The notes under the pieces are model-generated. The model did not search any database. It worked only from the letters and a program-made list of their open reading frames with translations, and was not told where the DNA came from. This document shows, piece after piece, positions 36,272 to 45,644 of a stretch of 64,000 nt of DNA (its first letter is position 1; each line of letters opens with the position of its first letter). A program made the position numbers and the translations under genes. The stretch is from Myxococcota bacterium. GTDB lineage: Bacteria; Myxococcota_A; UBA796; JAFGLY01. The stretch is from positions 1 to 64,000 of the forward strand of contig JAJRWT010000115.1 in NCBI GenBank assembly GCA_024276675.1, in the 5' to 3' direction.

Positions 36272-37483
36272 TCACAGCGCCACCCGCTCCACCAGCTTCA
36301 AGACCTCGCGGGCTGGTATTATCTTCGCGAAAGGGATCACCCTGTCCCCCAAGGGCCCCAGGCGCGCTCTGCCCTTGTCGCCCAGAAGGTTTCGGCTCAC
36401 CGCAAGAAGGAGGTTTGGAGCGCCGTGTTTTTTGAGCAGCTCCACCCTCCTGGCCAGGTAGCCGCGACGCCAGTGCCCCACCACTTCCAGGTAGGCCACT
36501 CTATTCCCTTTCCTGAACGTGAAATCGGGTACCAGCACTGCCTCGCCCGCCAGATCCGCCAGATCGCCGCCCCTCTCCAGCACCCATTCGCTGGACAGAG
36601 CCCGAAAACGCTCCTGGAACCACTCTTCTTCTCGAGACATCCAGACCCCCCGTGGCTCCAGGTGGCTCTTCAAGCCAAGCTGGCTGGAGAGCAGCAAGAT
36701 ACGCTTGCGCCGTTTCCAGCGAAGTGACGCTTCCATCTCCCACTCACCGCTCTGCAGAAGCAGGGCCGGAAAGAACTGGGCCAACTGCATCCCGTAACGG
36801 GTAGAAAGCCTCACCAGGCTCAAGGGCCCGTCCAAAATTATCCGGCATGTGTCACCTTCCAGGCGAATCCGGTGCATGAGCTGACGAAACTTCACGTGCC
36901 GGAACAACAGCCTGGCCTCTCCGGGAGCTGCCCTGGGCAAACGGATCTCCACAGCGGTGGCGTGGAGCAAAAGCCCCTGAACCAGGGACACGTTGTAGCG
37001 ATGGATGAGATCCAGCGGCTCCTGGACGAGACTTTGCAGGATCACCTGGTTTTCCTTCAGGTCGGCAAAGAGCCCCCTCTCCACGTCCGTTGGCTCGCAG
37101 CCCAACTCCCGTGCCAGCTCCCTGAAACACATGGCCGCATCCGGCCGTGCGTCTGGGCCTGTTCTGCGTGCCACGGGCCCCATGGAGAACAACCTGGCTC
37201 GCAACTGCTGAGGCTCCAGGGGAGATTTCACATCGAAAAGGCACCTGTCCATAACCACCTTGACCAGTCCGCGCGACAGCCGATGGTCCACCCCGCAGCC
37301 CACCACTTCTTCTTCCAGGTGCCGGAACAACTCACCCCTGGTGGCACCGGATTCCACCGCCTTGTTGGTCATGTCGATGATCAGTTGAGCCCTCTCCAGG
37401 TACCGCCTACTGTCGGTGGCGATGAAAGACGGTCCAATATGCCCACTTTCCAGCCTCACACGTATGAGATTTCCGGTCAGCAT
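36272..37483 (-). CDS. DUF790 protein, Bax1-like nuclease
   Basis: A 403-residue protein of the DUF790 family. Archaeal members (Bax1) are structure-specific endonucleases working with the XPB helicase. The N-terminal LTGNLIRVRLESGHIGPSFI and the helicase-binding-like middle are conserved. The C-terminus has a PD-(D/E)xK-type site: VPDFTFRKGNRVAYLEVVG, with Asp and Glu. The ATG at 37483 fits family N-termini better than the frame start at 37522. No XPB-like helicase gene lies nearby. Confidence 0.82.
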   Translation of the reverse strand: MLTGNLIRVRLESGHIGPSFIATDSRRYLERAQLIIDMTNKAVESGATRGELFRHLEEEVVGCGVDHRLSRGLVKVVMDRCLFDVKSPLEPQQLRARLFSMGPVARRTGPDARPDAAMCFRELARELGCEPTDVERGLFADLKENQVILQSLVQEPLDLIHRYNVSLVQGLLLHATAVEIRLPRAAPGEARLLFRHVKFRQLMHRIRLEGDTCRIILDGPLSLVRLSTRYGMQLAQFFPALLLQSGEWEMEASLRWKRRKRILLLSSQLGLKSHLEPRGVWMSREEEWFQERFRALSSEWVLERGGDLADLAGEAVLVPDFTFRKGNRVAYLEVVGHWRRGYLARRVELLKKHGAPNLLLAVSRNLLGDKGRARLGPLGDRVIPFAKIIPAREVLKLVERVAL

Positions 37484-37537
37484 CCTCTTCCCTCTACAGT
37501 CCCCCCACGCGGCAGCCAGCATAACGGAGGAAAGCCC

Positions 37538-39367
37538 TCACAACCCCAGCAGTTCCCCAATATCTCGGCGCCCGGCCAGCCTGGGATCCGCTAGGGCCAC
37601 GTCCCTAGCCACCTGGAGATGACCCGCCTTCACCAGCAACCGGATATACCGTAGGCCGGTCCTGGTCCTGTCGCCAGGTATGTGATAGGCAACCCCGGCG
37701 TACTCGGCGGCGGCGGACCAGTCCTCCAGGCGCTCGCAAATCTGAACCATGAGCATTTCACTTGGGTAGTGCTCCGGAAAACGCTCCAGGACGGGCAGCA
37801 ACGTCTCCCGTGCTTCGGCGGGTCTGCCTTTGAGCAACAGCGCCTGAGCGAGCCACCTCCTGGCAGAAAGATCGCTGGGATCCACCAGTATGGTTTTCTG
37901 GTAGTAACCCATGGCGTCATCGTACCTACCATCACTCAGGCTCAAGTTCCCGCGGAGATGCTCGCACCAGGCGGGCTGAAAACGAGCCGGGGCAGCCAGG
38001 GGCCACCAGGGCAGGATTGCTGCCAGCGCCATGACGACGATGGGCCAGCGCAAAGCCCGCCCCCCCCGGGGTTCCTGGAGCCTCTTCCACAGGTCCGCCG
38101 TTCCGGCGGAGGCTGCAATGCAGAGCAGCGGCCAGGCAGCCATGCGGTAGCGATCAGCCACCAGGAACACCCACATCACAGACTGTAGAGCCACCCACTG
38201 CAACACCACCAGCCTGCCCCTCGCCCGACGGCGCCACAGCACGCACACACCCCAGGCCGCCAGCGGAAAAGCCCACCAGTACCGAACCGGAGAGAAGGCG
38301 AGCCAAGCCAGTTCCGGTTCCTGCAGACGGCAGAGGTATTCCTCGTTGCGAGGTATCTCGCGAGCGTTGAACGACCATATGACCTTGGTGGCCAGGGCAT
38401 CCACAAAGGCCATGGGCTGCCGGGAGATCTCCTCCCTGGCCCTTTTCCACCAGAAGCTATTCCGTTGAAACTGGTCCCTCCTGTGGGGCTCCGCCTCCAA
38501 CACGAGCTGCCTGAAGGGAATCCCCGGACGCAGAAAAACCGTCCTGCGCCAGTCGGGGTTGTTGCCCAGATAGAAGTTGATCCCAGCGTTGTGGGACACC
38601 AGGGCCAGTTGCTCCCAGCGGGACCAGTTCTGCCAAGCGGTCGGCGAAAGTCCCAGGAGAGTGCCCCCCAGCAGAGTGCACAGCCCCAGGGCGGCCCCCC
38701 AACGCCTGGAACGAGCTGGCCTTCTCCCCCCAGCTCCCTTCTCGGCGGGTCCCCACAAGACGAGCGCCAGGCCCAATGCGGGGACACACAGCAGGAAGCT
38801 GGGATGAACCATGGCCACAACCCCCAGGAGCAGCCCTGCCAGGCCGGTCCTCCAGGCGGCAGGAAGGGCCGGCGTCCACACGAGCGCCAGGGCCAGTACG
38901 AGGCCCGCGATGCTGAGCGCCGGGGTCAGGATATCGAGTTCGAAGAGCAATGTATATGGGTAGAAGCTGAACAGGGCCAGGGAAAGCAGGCCCAGGGCCC
39001 AGGAACCCAATCCACGCCCCATCCACAGCAGGGTTACGGAGGAAACCAGACCCAGCGCCAACTGGAAGACGCGTATGGCGAAGAGACTGGCTCCGCCGGC
39101 AAGAGGAAACACGACATGCGCCAGCAGCCAGGGATAGCCGGGGGGTTGATAGAAACCTCCGGAGAAGGGATCTTCCCCATTGAACATCTTGCGCGCTTGA
39201 TCCCAGTATGTATACGCGTCAACCTGGGGCCAACGCGAGAACGCGGTGTCTTCAAAGGACTCCAGGGCCAGCAGGCGAACACCCAACAGCAAAGCCAGCG
39301 AGAGCACAACCGCCCACACGGCCCCCGGGGTTCTCCGGCTGGAATCATGGCAGCAAGGTAGATTCAC
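37538..39367 (-). CDS. GT39/ArnT-like glycosyltransferase with C-terminal TPRs
   Basis: A 609-residue polytopic membrane protein. The first periplasmic loop has DAYTYWDQARKMFNG and YQPPGYPWLLAHV, matching PMT/ArnT-type transferases that use polyprenyl-phosphate sugars. About ten helices follow. The last 140 residues are soluble TPR-like repeats (YYQKTILVDPSDLSARRWLA). GTG at 39367 is chosen because GGAGAGG is 5 nt upstream; the longer frame overlaps the divergent gene. It probably adds sugars to a periplasmic protein or lipid. Confidence 0.8.
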   Translation of the reverse strand: MNLPCCHDSSRRTPGAVWAVVLSLALLLGVRLLALESFEDTAFSRWPQVDAYTYWDQARKMFNGEDPFSGGFYQPPGYPWLLAHVVFPLAGGASLFAIRVFQLALGLVSSVTLLWMGRGLGSWALGLLSLALFSFYPYTLLFELDILTPALSIAGLVLALALVWTPALPAAWRTGLAGLLLGVVAMVHPSFLLCVPALGLALVLWGPAEKGAGGRRPARSRRWGAALGLCTLLGGTLLGLSPTAWQNWSRWEQLALVSHNAGINFYLGNNPDWRRTVFLRPGIPFRQLVLEAEPHRRDQFQRNSFWWKRAREEISRQPMAFVDALATKVIWSFNAREIPRNEEYLCRLQEPELAWLAFSPVRYWWAFPLAAWGVCVLWRRRARGRLVVLQWVALQSVMWVFLVADRYRMAAWPLLCIAASAGTADLWKRLQEPRGGRALRWPIVVMALAAILPWWPLAAPARFQPAWCEHLRGNLSLSDGRYDDAMGYYQKTILVDPSDLSARRWLAQALLLKGRPAEARETLLPVLERFPEHYPSEMLMVQICERLEDWSAAAEYAGVAYHIPGDRTRTGLRYIRLLVKAGHLQVARDVALADPRLAGRRDIGELLGL

Positions 39368-39415
39368 GCTGGCCTCTCCACAAAAGTTGAACACAGTACA
39401 AGGGGGGAGACAGCA

Positions 39416-40738
39416 TTGAAAGTACCACGGGCAATACCTTCCAGCGCCATTTCCCAGGAATCCTGCCGCCCCATGCGATCCTTTTTCCAGAGCCTGTCTG
39501 GTAAGAACCTGCCCCCCCCACACTGGACCTGGCCCCTGGCAGTGGCGCTGCTCACCACCTTCCTTGCCAGCAGCGGCAGAGTGGCGCTTCGAGAAGGCGA
39601 CTTCGTGCATCTCTGGAGTGCGGGCAGGATCGTGGCCAGCGGTGCCGGTGCCTCACTGTACGATGCTGCTCTTCAACGGGCGACAATTCTCCAGGCCACC
39701 GGCAACCCCGCCCTGTGGGGAGCCCAGGAAAATGCCCTGGGAGCATTCCTGTACCCTCCCACCACGGCCCTCCTCTATTCTCCCCTGGGAGTTCTGCCCC
39801 TCCACCTGGCCACCAACCTCATGGCCATCCTCACCTCCCTGCTGGCAGCCTGGAGCGCATGGCAGGTTTCGTCCATGCTTCGCCCAGGGAGCCGCTGGAG
39901 CCGGAACGCGGTATTGATACTGCTGTACCCTCCAGTGGCCTACAGCTACGTTCTGGGTCAGAATGGCGTTCTGACCTTGGCAATCATGTGTGCCGCGTGG
40001 AAGGCATCCACGACTGGAGGGCCGCTGCGAGCGGGCCTGCTGCTGGGCCTCCTGGCCTACAAGCCATCCTGGCTTTTGGCCTTTTCGTGGGTTCCGCTGG
40101 CGGCACGCCAACCTCGCATGTTCTGGGGGATGCTGCTGGCGGCCTCGATGCTGCTCCTGTCGCCCTTGCCACTGCTGGGAACGGAGCCCTTCCTTGCCTA
40201 CCTGGAAAGTGTGCCATCAATCCTGTCTCTACCGCATCAGGATTTCTACCGGCTTGCGCTGCAATACGACGGGCTTGCCCTTTTCAGGAGATACCTGCCA
40301 CCTGGCATGGCAGACTCCCTTGCTTGGGGCAGCTCGCTGTTGCTGGTGGGAGTGACTTGGCGCAGAGCCAGAGTCGTTGGAAATCCGTCCATGGACATCG
40401 ACTGGCTGGCCATGGCCAGCGCCACGGCGTGCTGGGTAAACCCGCACCTGCACCACTACGACCTGGCTGTGATGGCATTCCCTGCCTGCACTGTCCTGCA
40501 TTCCAGCCTCTACGCCTCTGTCAGCCCAACAGGGCGACACTCCGTGAGGGCGATGGGAGCGTGGGCCGTTCTCCCTTTCAACCACCTGGCTTTTCTGCTG
40601 GACCGAGCCCTTTCAGGAACATCGTGGCCGCCGTCGCCCACGGTGGGCATCCTGCTCTTGTGGGCATGGTCGACGTTCCCGGCGCGCCAGGCGGAACTTC
40701 CAGCGCACCATCGTTCCCATGACATCGATCTCCAATAG
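39416..40738 (+). CDS. GT87 (DUF2029)-like polyprenol-linked glycosyltransferase
   Basis: A 440-residue polytopic membrane protein of the DUF2029/GT87 type. Signatures are GDFVHLWSAGRIVASG with LYD following, FLYPPTTALLYSPLG and LGQNGVLTLAIM, as in mycobacterial PimE-like mannosyltransferases. TTG at 39416 has AGGGGGGAGA upstream; ATG at 39473 is an alternative. It is divergent from the other membrane glycosyltransferase with only 48 bp between starts, so the two may share regulation. Confidence 0.82.
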   Translation: MKVPRAIPSSAISQESCRPMRSFFQSLSGKNLPPPHWTWPLAVALLTTFLASSGRVALREGDFVHLWSAGRIVASGAGASLYDAALQRATILQATGNPALWGAQENALGAFLYPPTTALLYSPLGVLPLHLATNLMAILTSLLAAWSAWQVSSMLRPGSRWSRNAVLILLYPPVAYSYVLGQNGVLTLAIMCAAWKASTTGGPLRAGLLLGLLAYKPSWLLAFSWVPLAARQPRMFWGMLLAASMLLLSPLPLLGTEPFLAYLESVPSILSLPHQDFYRLALQYDGLALFRRYLPPGMADSLAWGSSLLLVGVTWRRARVVGNPSMDIDWLAMASATACWVNPHLHHYDLAVMAFPACTVLHSSLYASVSPTGRHSVRAMGAWAVLPFNHLAFLLDRALSGTSWPPSPTVGILLLWAWSTFPARQAELPAHHRSHDIDLQ

Positions 40739-40903
40739 TTTCCATCACGCCCCCCACGAACGTGAAGCTGGTTTTTTGACAAGCGAACGGAATCTGCCTC
40801 GGGTAGATCATCCACAACACGAATCCCAACGTGCTACCTTGCAGCCCCACTCGGAGGGGTACGAGGCGAAAGGTTCCCGGCGGGCAAGTCAAAGGAGTTG
40901 ATC

Positions 40904-41929
40904 ATGGACAATGCAGACATAGACTGGAAAAACCTCGCCTTCGCATATCACAGGACTCATTTCAACATACGCTACACCTGGCGCGATGGGGCGTGGAGCG
41001 AAGGAATTCTTACCAACGACGAAACCATCCCCCTCCACATGGCCGCCACCTGCCTTCACTACGGGCAGGAATGCTTCGAGGGCTTGAAGGTCTTTTCCAG
41101 CCAAGATGGCGAAGCCCTCGCCTTCCGCATGAACGAAAACGCCCACCGCCTGGCTCGTTCCTGCAAGAAAATCCTCATGGAACCTCCACCCCCGGGACTG
41201 TTCAAAGAAGCGATATTCAAGGTCGTGAGGGCGAACGCCGACTTCCTCCCTCCCTATGGCAGCGGTGCCAGCCTGTACGTCAGGCCCCTGGTCATCGGCA
41301 CCGGCCCCAGGGTAGGCGTCAAACCAGCGGGCGAATACCTGTTCCTGGTCTTCGTGACTCCCGTGGGCCCCTATTTCAAAACAGGTTTCAAACCTGTACC
41401 ATTGGTGGTCGAAGAGAACATGGACAGGGCCGCGCCCCTTGGTGTCGGAGACGTCAAGGTGGGCGGCAACTATGCAGCCGGCATGAAAGCCAGTATGAAC
41501 GCTCGCAAAGGCGGCTATGCAGATGTACTCTTCCTGGACGCCAAGCACAAACGCTACATCGATGAATCAGGTCCCGCCAATTTTTTTGCCATCAGGGACG
41601 GCCAGTACATCACTCCGGAAAGTCACTCCATTCTACCATCCATAACCAACAAATCGCTCGTAACCCTCGCGAGCGAATTCGGTCTGGACGCAGTGCGGCG
41701 CCAGGTGGAAATAGAAGAAATCTTTACTTTCCAGGAAGCCGGCTGTTGTGGAACCGCGGCGGTAATCACTCCCGTCTCCTACATCGATTGGCGTGACCGA
41801 AGGGCCATCTACTGCCGGGGCGAACAGGCAGGCCCCGTGTGTACCGAACTCTACAACCGCCTGCTGGCCATCCAGACAGGCGATGCCCCTGACACCCACG
41901 GATGGGTTACCAGGATACCCCTGGATTAG
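40904..41929 (+). CDS. ilvE: branched-chain amino-acid aminotransferase
   Basis: A 341-residue fold-type IV PLP enzyme that makes or degrades Leu, Ile and Val by transamination with glutamate. Key signatures: LHYGQECFEGLKVF, YVRPLVIGTGP, the PLP Lys185 in VKVGGNYAAG and the C-terminal TFQEAGCCGTAAVITPV. ATG 40904 is preferred over TTG 40898 because AAAGGAG is then 6 nt upstream. The length and eukaryote-like motifs fit the BCAT-2-like subgroup. The 165 bp before it show no gene. Confidence 0.93.
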   Translation: MDNADIDWKNLAFAYHRTHFNIRYTWRDGAWSEGILTNDETIPLHMAATCLHYGQECFEGLKVFSSQDGEALAFRMNENAHRLARSCKKILMEPPPPGLFKEAIFKVVRANADFLPPYGSGASLYVRPLVIGTGPRVGVKPAGEYLFLVFVTPVGPYFKTGFKPVPLVVEENMDRAAPLGVGDVKVGGNYAAGMKASMNARKGGYADVLFLDAKHKRYIDESGPANFFAIRDGQYITPESHSILPSITNKSLVTLASEFGLDAVRRQVEIEEIFTFQEAGCCGTAAVITPVSYIDWRDRRAIYCRGEQAGPVCTELYNRLLAIQTGDAPDTHGWVTRIPLD

Positions 41930-42021
41930 GCCGCGTGGTCTTCAACCAGTACCACCTCCCCACCGATGGCTTGCGAAAACGCCGCCAGCATCCGTCAAAA
42001 GAACCCAGAATGGAGAACTCG

Positions 42022-43011
42022 ATGTCAAGAGCACCGCTCCTGGACACCCTTCTGCTACTCGCTCTGCCAGCCTCCGGAAAATCCGAGGTGCGCCGTTACC
42101 TGCATCACGTACCACCCGAAGATCGGGTTCGCCTCTTCCACCTGGCCAAGACCACCCAACTGGACGACTTTCCCTACGTTCATTTCTTCCGCATGGTGGA
42201 CGAATCACTGGTGAGCAGAGGCCAGGAAAGAGTGTTCTTCAAAGGCCCCAACGATCGATCAAAAGAACCCAGGGACTGGGGCACGCTTCTCAAGCTGGTC
42301 AACGATGACTTTGCCATCATGAAGGAGCCGTCTCTTCCGGCGCCCGGCTACGATCCCACCCATCTCATGCACAGAATAGACGCCGCACGAAAAAAGGTGG
42401 GAGCACAACCAGTCTTTGAATCGATGCCGGCACAACTGCGCGCCGATCTTGCCAGTGATCTGGAACCAGAGACCCGCAAGCTTGTAGACGAGTTGTTCAA
42501 GGAACGTCCCACGGACATATCCAACCGCACCGTAGTCATCGAATTCGCCAGGGGCGGCCCCGAAGGCTCCTCCATGCCCATCGAGCCGCCCCACGGCTAC
42601 CGGTGGAACCTGTCCCAACTGAGCCCCCAGCTCCTGCGGAACGCTGCAATACTCTACATATGGGTAACTCCGGAAGAATCGCGCCGCAAGAACCTGGAGC
42701 GTGCCGATCCCGATGATCCGGGAAGCATCCTCCACCACAGTGCCCCTGAATCGGTGATGCGCCAGGACTACGGGTGTGACGACATGCATTGGCTCATTCG
42801 CCAATCAGACCGTCCCAACACCGTCAAGATTGAAGCCCATGGTCGTACCTGGTACCTTCCGGTTGCAGTCTTCGACAACCGCGAAGACAAGACCACCTTC
42901 GTCCGCGACGATCCCTCAACCTGGCCCCAGGCAAAAATCCAGGCATTGCACCAGGGCCTGGTTGGCGCCTTCAGAGATCTCTGGAGCGCATACGAGGCCC
43001 TGCACGGTTAG
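42022..43011 (+). CDS. P-loop protein of unknown function
   Basis: A 329-residue protein beginning with a strand and a Walker A-like loop, LLLLALPASGKSEVRRYL, so it is probably a nucleotide kinase-like or AAA-like P-loop NTPase. Other notable blocks are FFKGPNDRSKEPRDWG, NRTVVIEFARGGPEG and LYIWVTPEESRRKNLERA, compatible with a dNK/zeta-like kinase fold. The family is not recognised. ATG 42022 has GGAG 6 nt upstream. Its TAG overlaps the convergent gene's TAA. Confidence 0.65.
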   Translation: MSRAPLLDTLLLLALPASGKSEVRRYLHHVPPEDRVRLFHLAKTTQLDDFPYVHFFRMVDESLVSRGQERVFFKGPNDRSKEPRDWGTLLKLVNDDFAIMKEPSLPAPGYDPTHLMHRIDAARKKVGAQPVFESMPAQLRADLASDLEPETRKLVDELFKERPTDISNRTVVIEFARGGPEGSSMPIEPPHGYRWNLSQLSPQLLRNAAILYIWVTPEESRRKNLERADPDDPGSILHHSAPESVMRQDYGCDDMHWLIRQSDRPNTVKIEAHGRTWYLPVAVFDNREDKTTFVRDDPSTWPQAKIQALHQGLVGAFRDLWSAYEALHG

Positions 43012-44123
43012 AACCCAGTGGAGCAGGCAGGCTCACGCGTGGGAACTCCCAGAGCGGGACGCCCACCACGCCTGCGTCGCCCCAGGAGCAGAACCAACGG
43101 CACCAGGCCCAGAATACTGGAAGACTCTGGATCCTTCGCGGCCCCACATCCGCAAGAAGTTCCCTGATCATCGCAATCCACCAGGGGATCCCACGGATCC
43201 TCACCGTCCGAGACAAACGAGGCACAATCCACCTGCCACAGCGTGGATTGCTCGCCCTCTCCCACCAGGTAGATGCTCCTGCCGTCAACCGAGAAGCCCA
43301 GGGCCTCGCCATCGCCACTTTCGGGTACGGGCAGCAGGAGGGGATCGCCCAGCATGGCATCCAGAAGCCCGCCACCGTCTGGAACGGTCATGAGCACCAG
43401 GTCTGAATCGGTTCTCAGAACGAGTCGTTGTGCGGAAGGAGAAAGATCCGCTGCTGTCACCTTGGCGGTGAGCAGATCCCATTCGGCCAGATCCAGCCAC
43501 AGCAGCTCATCCAGGGTGTAGGGATTGGCAGAGTCGTTCTGCTGTGGCGGAGCATCGGGAAAACCGAACACAACCGCTGTTCCATCCTGTTCCTTGGTGA
43601 CAACCAGGGTTTCTCCAGTCTCGGGGTGAACCAGCAGAGCTTCGGCGTCATGGGGGCCGTCTGGATAGCTGAACCATATCTCCTGGGCCAAATCTGTCTG
43701 CCCCTGGCTTCCGCCAACCTGGGGAGCCGGTTCGGTGATCCTGTAGATCACCTGCAGATCCCTGCTGAGGTCGTTGTCGCCAATGTCGGCGATGTACAAG
43801 CAACTGCATGGAGACTGTGCCGGAACGGCGCAGGGCCCAAGCGCGATGTCTTCCCAGTCTTCGTTGGTCGCTCCCAGGACTCCATAGGAAGCCAACGATG
43901 ATCCGTCGGGCCACACCGCGTAGATGGTGGACTTCCCCCCCCGGTCGTTGTGCAACCACAGAACATCAGGGTTCGCACGACTGACGACAAGTCCGGAGAT
44001 CTCCGACAGTTCATCGTCCTGTATGGCTCCCATCTGGGAGGGAGCCAACCAGGCGTTGCAGGTACCGTCATCTCTGGCGAACACCTGACCCGACACCAGG
44101 TACAACAGGAGATAGACAGGCAT
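43008..44123 (-). CDS. exported propeller-like protein with MYXO-CTERM tail
   Basis: A 371-residue exported protein, paralogous to the gene at 13339-14280. Shared blocks are WLHNDRGGKSTIY, EDWEDIALGPC, CLYIADIGDN, YPDGPHDAEALLVHPETG and LVVTKEQDG. Its C-terminus, unlike the paralogue, is CGCGAAKDPESSSILGLVPL followed by a hydrophobic run and GRRRRGGR. That matches the MYXO-CTERM surface-sorting signal. It is the last gene of the leftward LTD/CotH operon, 9 nt after an LTD gene. Confidence 0.75.
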   Translation of the reverse strand: MPVYLLLYLVSGQVFARDDGTCNAWLAPSQMGAIQDDELSEISGLVVSRANPDVLWLHNDRGGKSTIYAVWPDGSSLASYGVLGATNEDWEDIALGPCAVPAQSPCSCLYIADIGDNDLSRDLQVIYRITEPAPQVGGSQGQTDLAQEIWFSYPDGPHDAEALLVHPETGETLVVTKEQDGTAVVFGFPDAPPQQNDSANPYTLDELLWLDLAEWDLLTAKVTAADLSPSAQRLVLRTDSDLVLMTVPDGGGLLDAMLGDPLLLPVPESGDGEALGFSVDGRSIYLVGEGEQSTLWQVDCASFVSDGEDPWDPLVDCDDQGTSCGCGAAKDPESSSILGLVPLVLLLGRRRRGGRPALGVPTREPACSTGF

Positions 44124-44132
44124 GGAAAGGGA

Positions 44133-44882
44133 TCAACCGTTGGGGGCCATGGGTGTGGGGTCGGAGTCGTAGTACCAGTCGGCGGACCCGTCGGGAATCC
44201 TGGCCACCGACCAGTCGGTGTACTGTTCGCCGAAGGTGATCCGGTTGACGGCGGTGCCTTCCGGGGTGAACAGGCCCAGGTCTTCTCCATCTACGGAGAG
44301 ACTGAACGACAGGTAGATGGGACCGCCACTGGGATCACCGGCAGCCCACAGCAGCAGGTAGCCCCTGGCCGGCAGCACCAGCCCATCGGCCAAGACGTGC
44401 TTGTCAGGCTGGTCCAGGTCATCGGTAATATAATAGCCGCCCAGGTCTACGTCTTCGTCGGTCATGTTGTACAGTTCAATCCAGTCCGGGCTGGCGCCCT
44501 GGGCGTCGTTGATGGTGTTCCGGTTGCTGGCCATGAACTCGTTGATGCAGATATCCTTGGTGTGATAAACGGGTCCGCTGTCTACGGTTCCCGCACTGTC
44601 TCCGGTTTCTGTGGTATCGAGACTGGGGCCCGTATCCCGGATCCCGGTCTCGGCAATCTGGCATAGATCCCAGCCCTGACAACCCGGGTCGAGACAGTCG
44701 ATGAGACCGTCGAAATCGTTGTCCAGCGTGTCGAGACACTCGGAAGGGCTCAAGCCTTCATTCAGGGAGGATTCGCTTCCGTCACAACCAGCGCCCGAAA
44801 CGGGAAGACACATGGAAAGCGGGATGACCAACGCCGGCAGGCAGGGCCTTGATGGAACGTTGGCGCGGGCAGTCTTTGACAT
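44133..44882 (-). CDS. LTD (lamin-tail domain) lipoprotein 1
   Basis: A 250-residue exported protein: signal region with a Cys near VSGAGC, a CLDTLDNDFDGLIDCLDPGC Asp/Cys motif, an acidic Thr/Asp linker, then an LTD domain. The LTD core is CINEFMASN, DWIELYN, DVDLGGYYITDD, HVLADGLVLPARGYLLLWA and GEDLGLF. LTDs are immunoglobulin-like modules found in nuclear lamins and in bacterial surface proteins. It starts 2 nt after the stop of the next LTD gene, so both are translated together. Confidence 0.85.
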   Translation of the reverse strand: MSKTARANVPSRPCLPALVIPLSMCLPVSGAGCDGSESSLNEGLSPSECLDTLDNDFDGLIDCLDPGCQGWDLCQIAETGIRDTGPSLDTTETGDSAGTVDSGPVYHTKDICINEFMASNRNTINDAQGASPDWIELYNMTDEDVDLGGYYITDDLDQPDKHVLADGLVLPARGYLLLWAAGDPSGGPIYLSFSLSVDGEDLGLFTPEGTAVNRITFGEQYTDWSVARIPDGSADWYYDSDPTPMAPNG

Positions 44883-44884
44883 GA

Positions 44885-45622
44885 TCACTCGTTTGGCTGC
44901 CCAGGTGTGGGGGTGTCGTCGATGAACCAATCGGAACTGTAGCCTCCGGTATCGGAGTTGGAATCGTTGTGGGCGCCGTCGTAGACGCGGGCAGCCGACC
45001 AGTCCGTAACCTGCGCCTCGTACACCAACTTGTTTATTGCCACGCCATCGGGAGTGTAGAGGCCGATCTCCTCACCATCTTGTGCCAGGGCAAACGACAG
45101 ATGATAGGGGCCTCCCTGCGTGTTGGCATCGGCCCAGAGAAGCAAGAACCCCCCCGCGGGCAGGATGGTACCATCGGCCAGGATGTGCTTGTCGGGAGCA
45201 TCGAAATCGTCGGTGATGGAATAACCACCGAGATCGATATCGTGATCGGCCATGCTGAAGAGTTCGATCCAGTCCACGTATTCCCCGTACTCATCGGCGA
45301 TGGTCATGCCGTTGCTGGCCATGAACTCGTTGATGCAGAGTTGGGTGTCGTAGGCAGGCCCCGTACCGGTGTCCATGGGAGAGTCCTGGGTGTCAGGGGC
45401 CTGGGTGTCATCGTGCCCTGTGTCGGTACTGGAACAAACAGCCCATGACTGGCAGTCGATGTCGTCACAATCGGCAACGCCGTCCAGATCGTTGTCTATC
45501 CCGTCGATGCACTCCCCAGCAGACGCACCCTCGGTGGGAGCTTCTTCCGTGCCGCCGCAGGCAAGTCCCAGGAACAGAACAGAAAAAATGGATAGATGGT
45601 AGGTGAAGGTTCTGGCTTTCAT
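44885..45622 (-). CDS. LTD lipoprotein 2
   Basis: A 245-residue lipoprotein (lipobox LGLAC) with the same plan as LTD 1: CIDGIDNDLDGVADCDDIDC motif, Asp/Thr linker, and an LTD domain with CINEFMASNGMTI, DWIELF, DIDLGGYSITDDF and LPAGGFLLLWADA. GGAGTTGGG precedes the ATG at 45622. It lies 22 nt after the CotH gene. Sequence similarity to LTD 1 and 3 indicates tandem duplication. Confidence 0.87.
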   Translation of the reverse strand: MKARTFTYHLSIFSVLFLGLACGGTEEAPTEGASAGECIDGIDNDLDGVADCDDIDCQSWAVCSSTDTGHDDTQAPDTQDSPMDTGTGPAYDTQLCINEFMASNGMTIADEYGEYVDWIELFSMADHDIDLGGYSITDDFDAPDKHILADGTILPAGGFLLLWADANTQGGPYHLSFALAQDGEEIGLYTPDGVAINKLVYEAQVTDWSAARVYDGAHNDSNSDTGGYSSDWFIDDTPTPGQPNE

Positions 45623-45644
45623 CCCAACTCCGTGTGCTGGTGGT

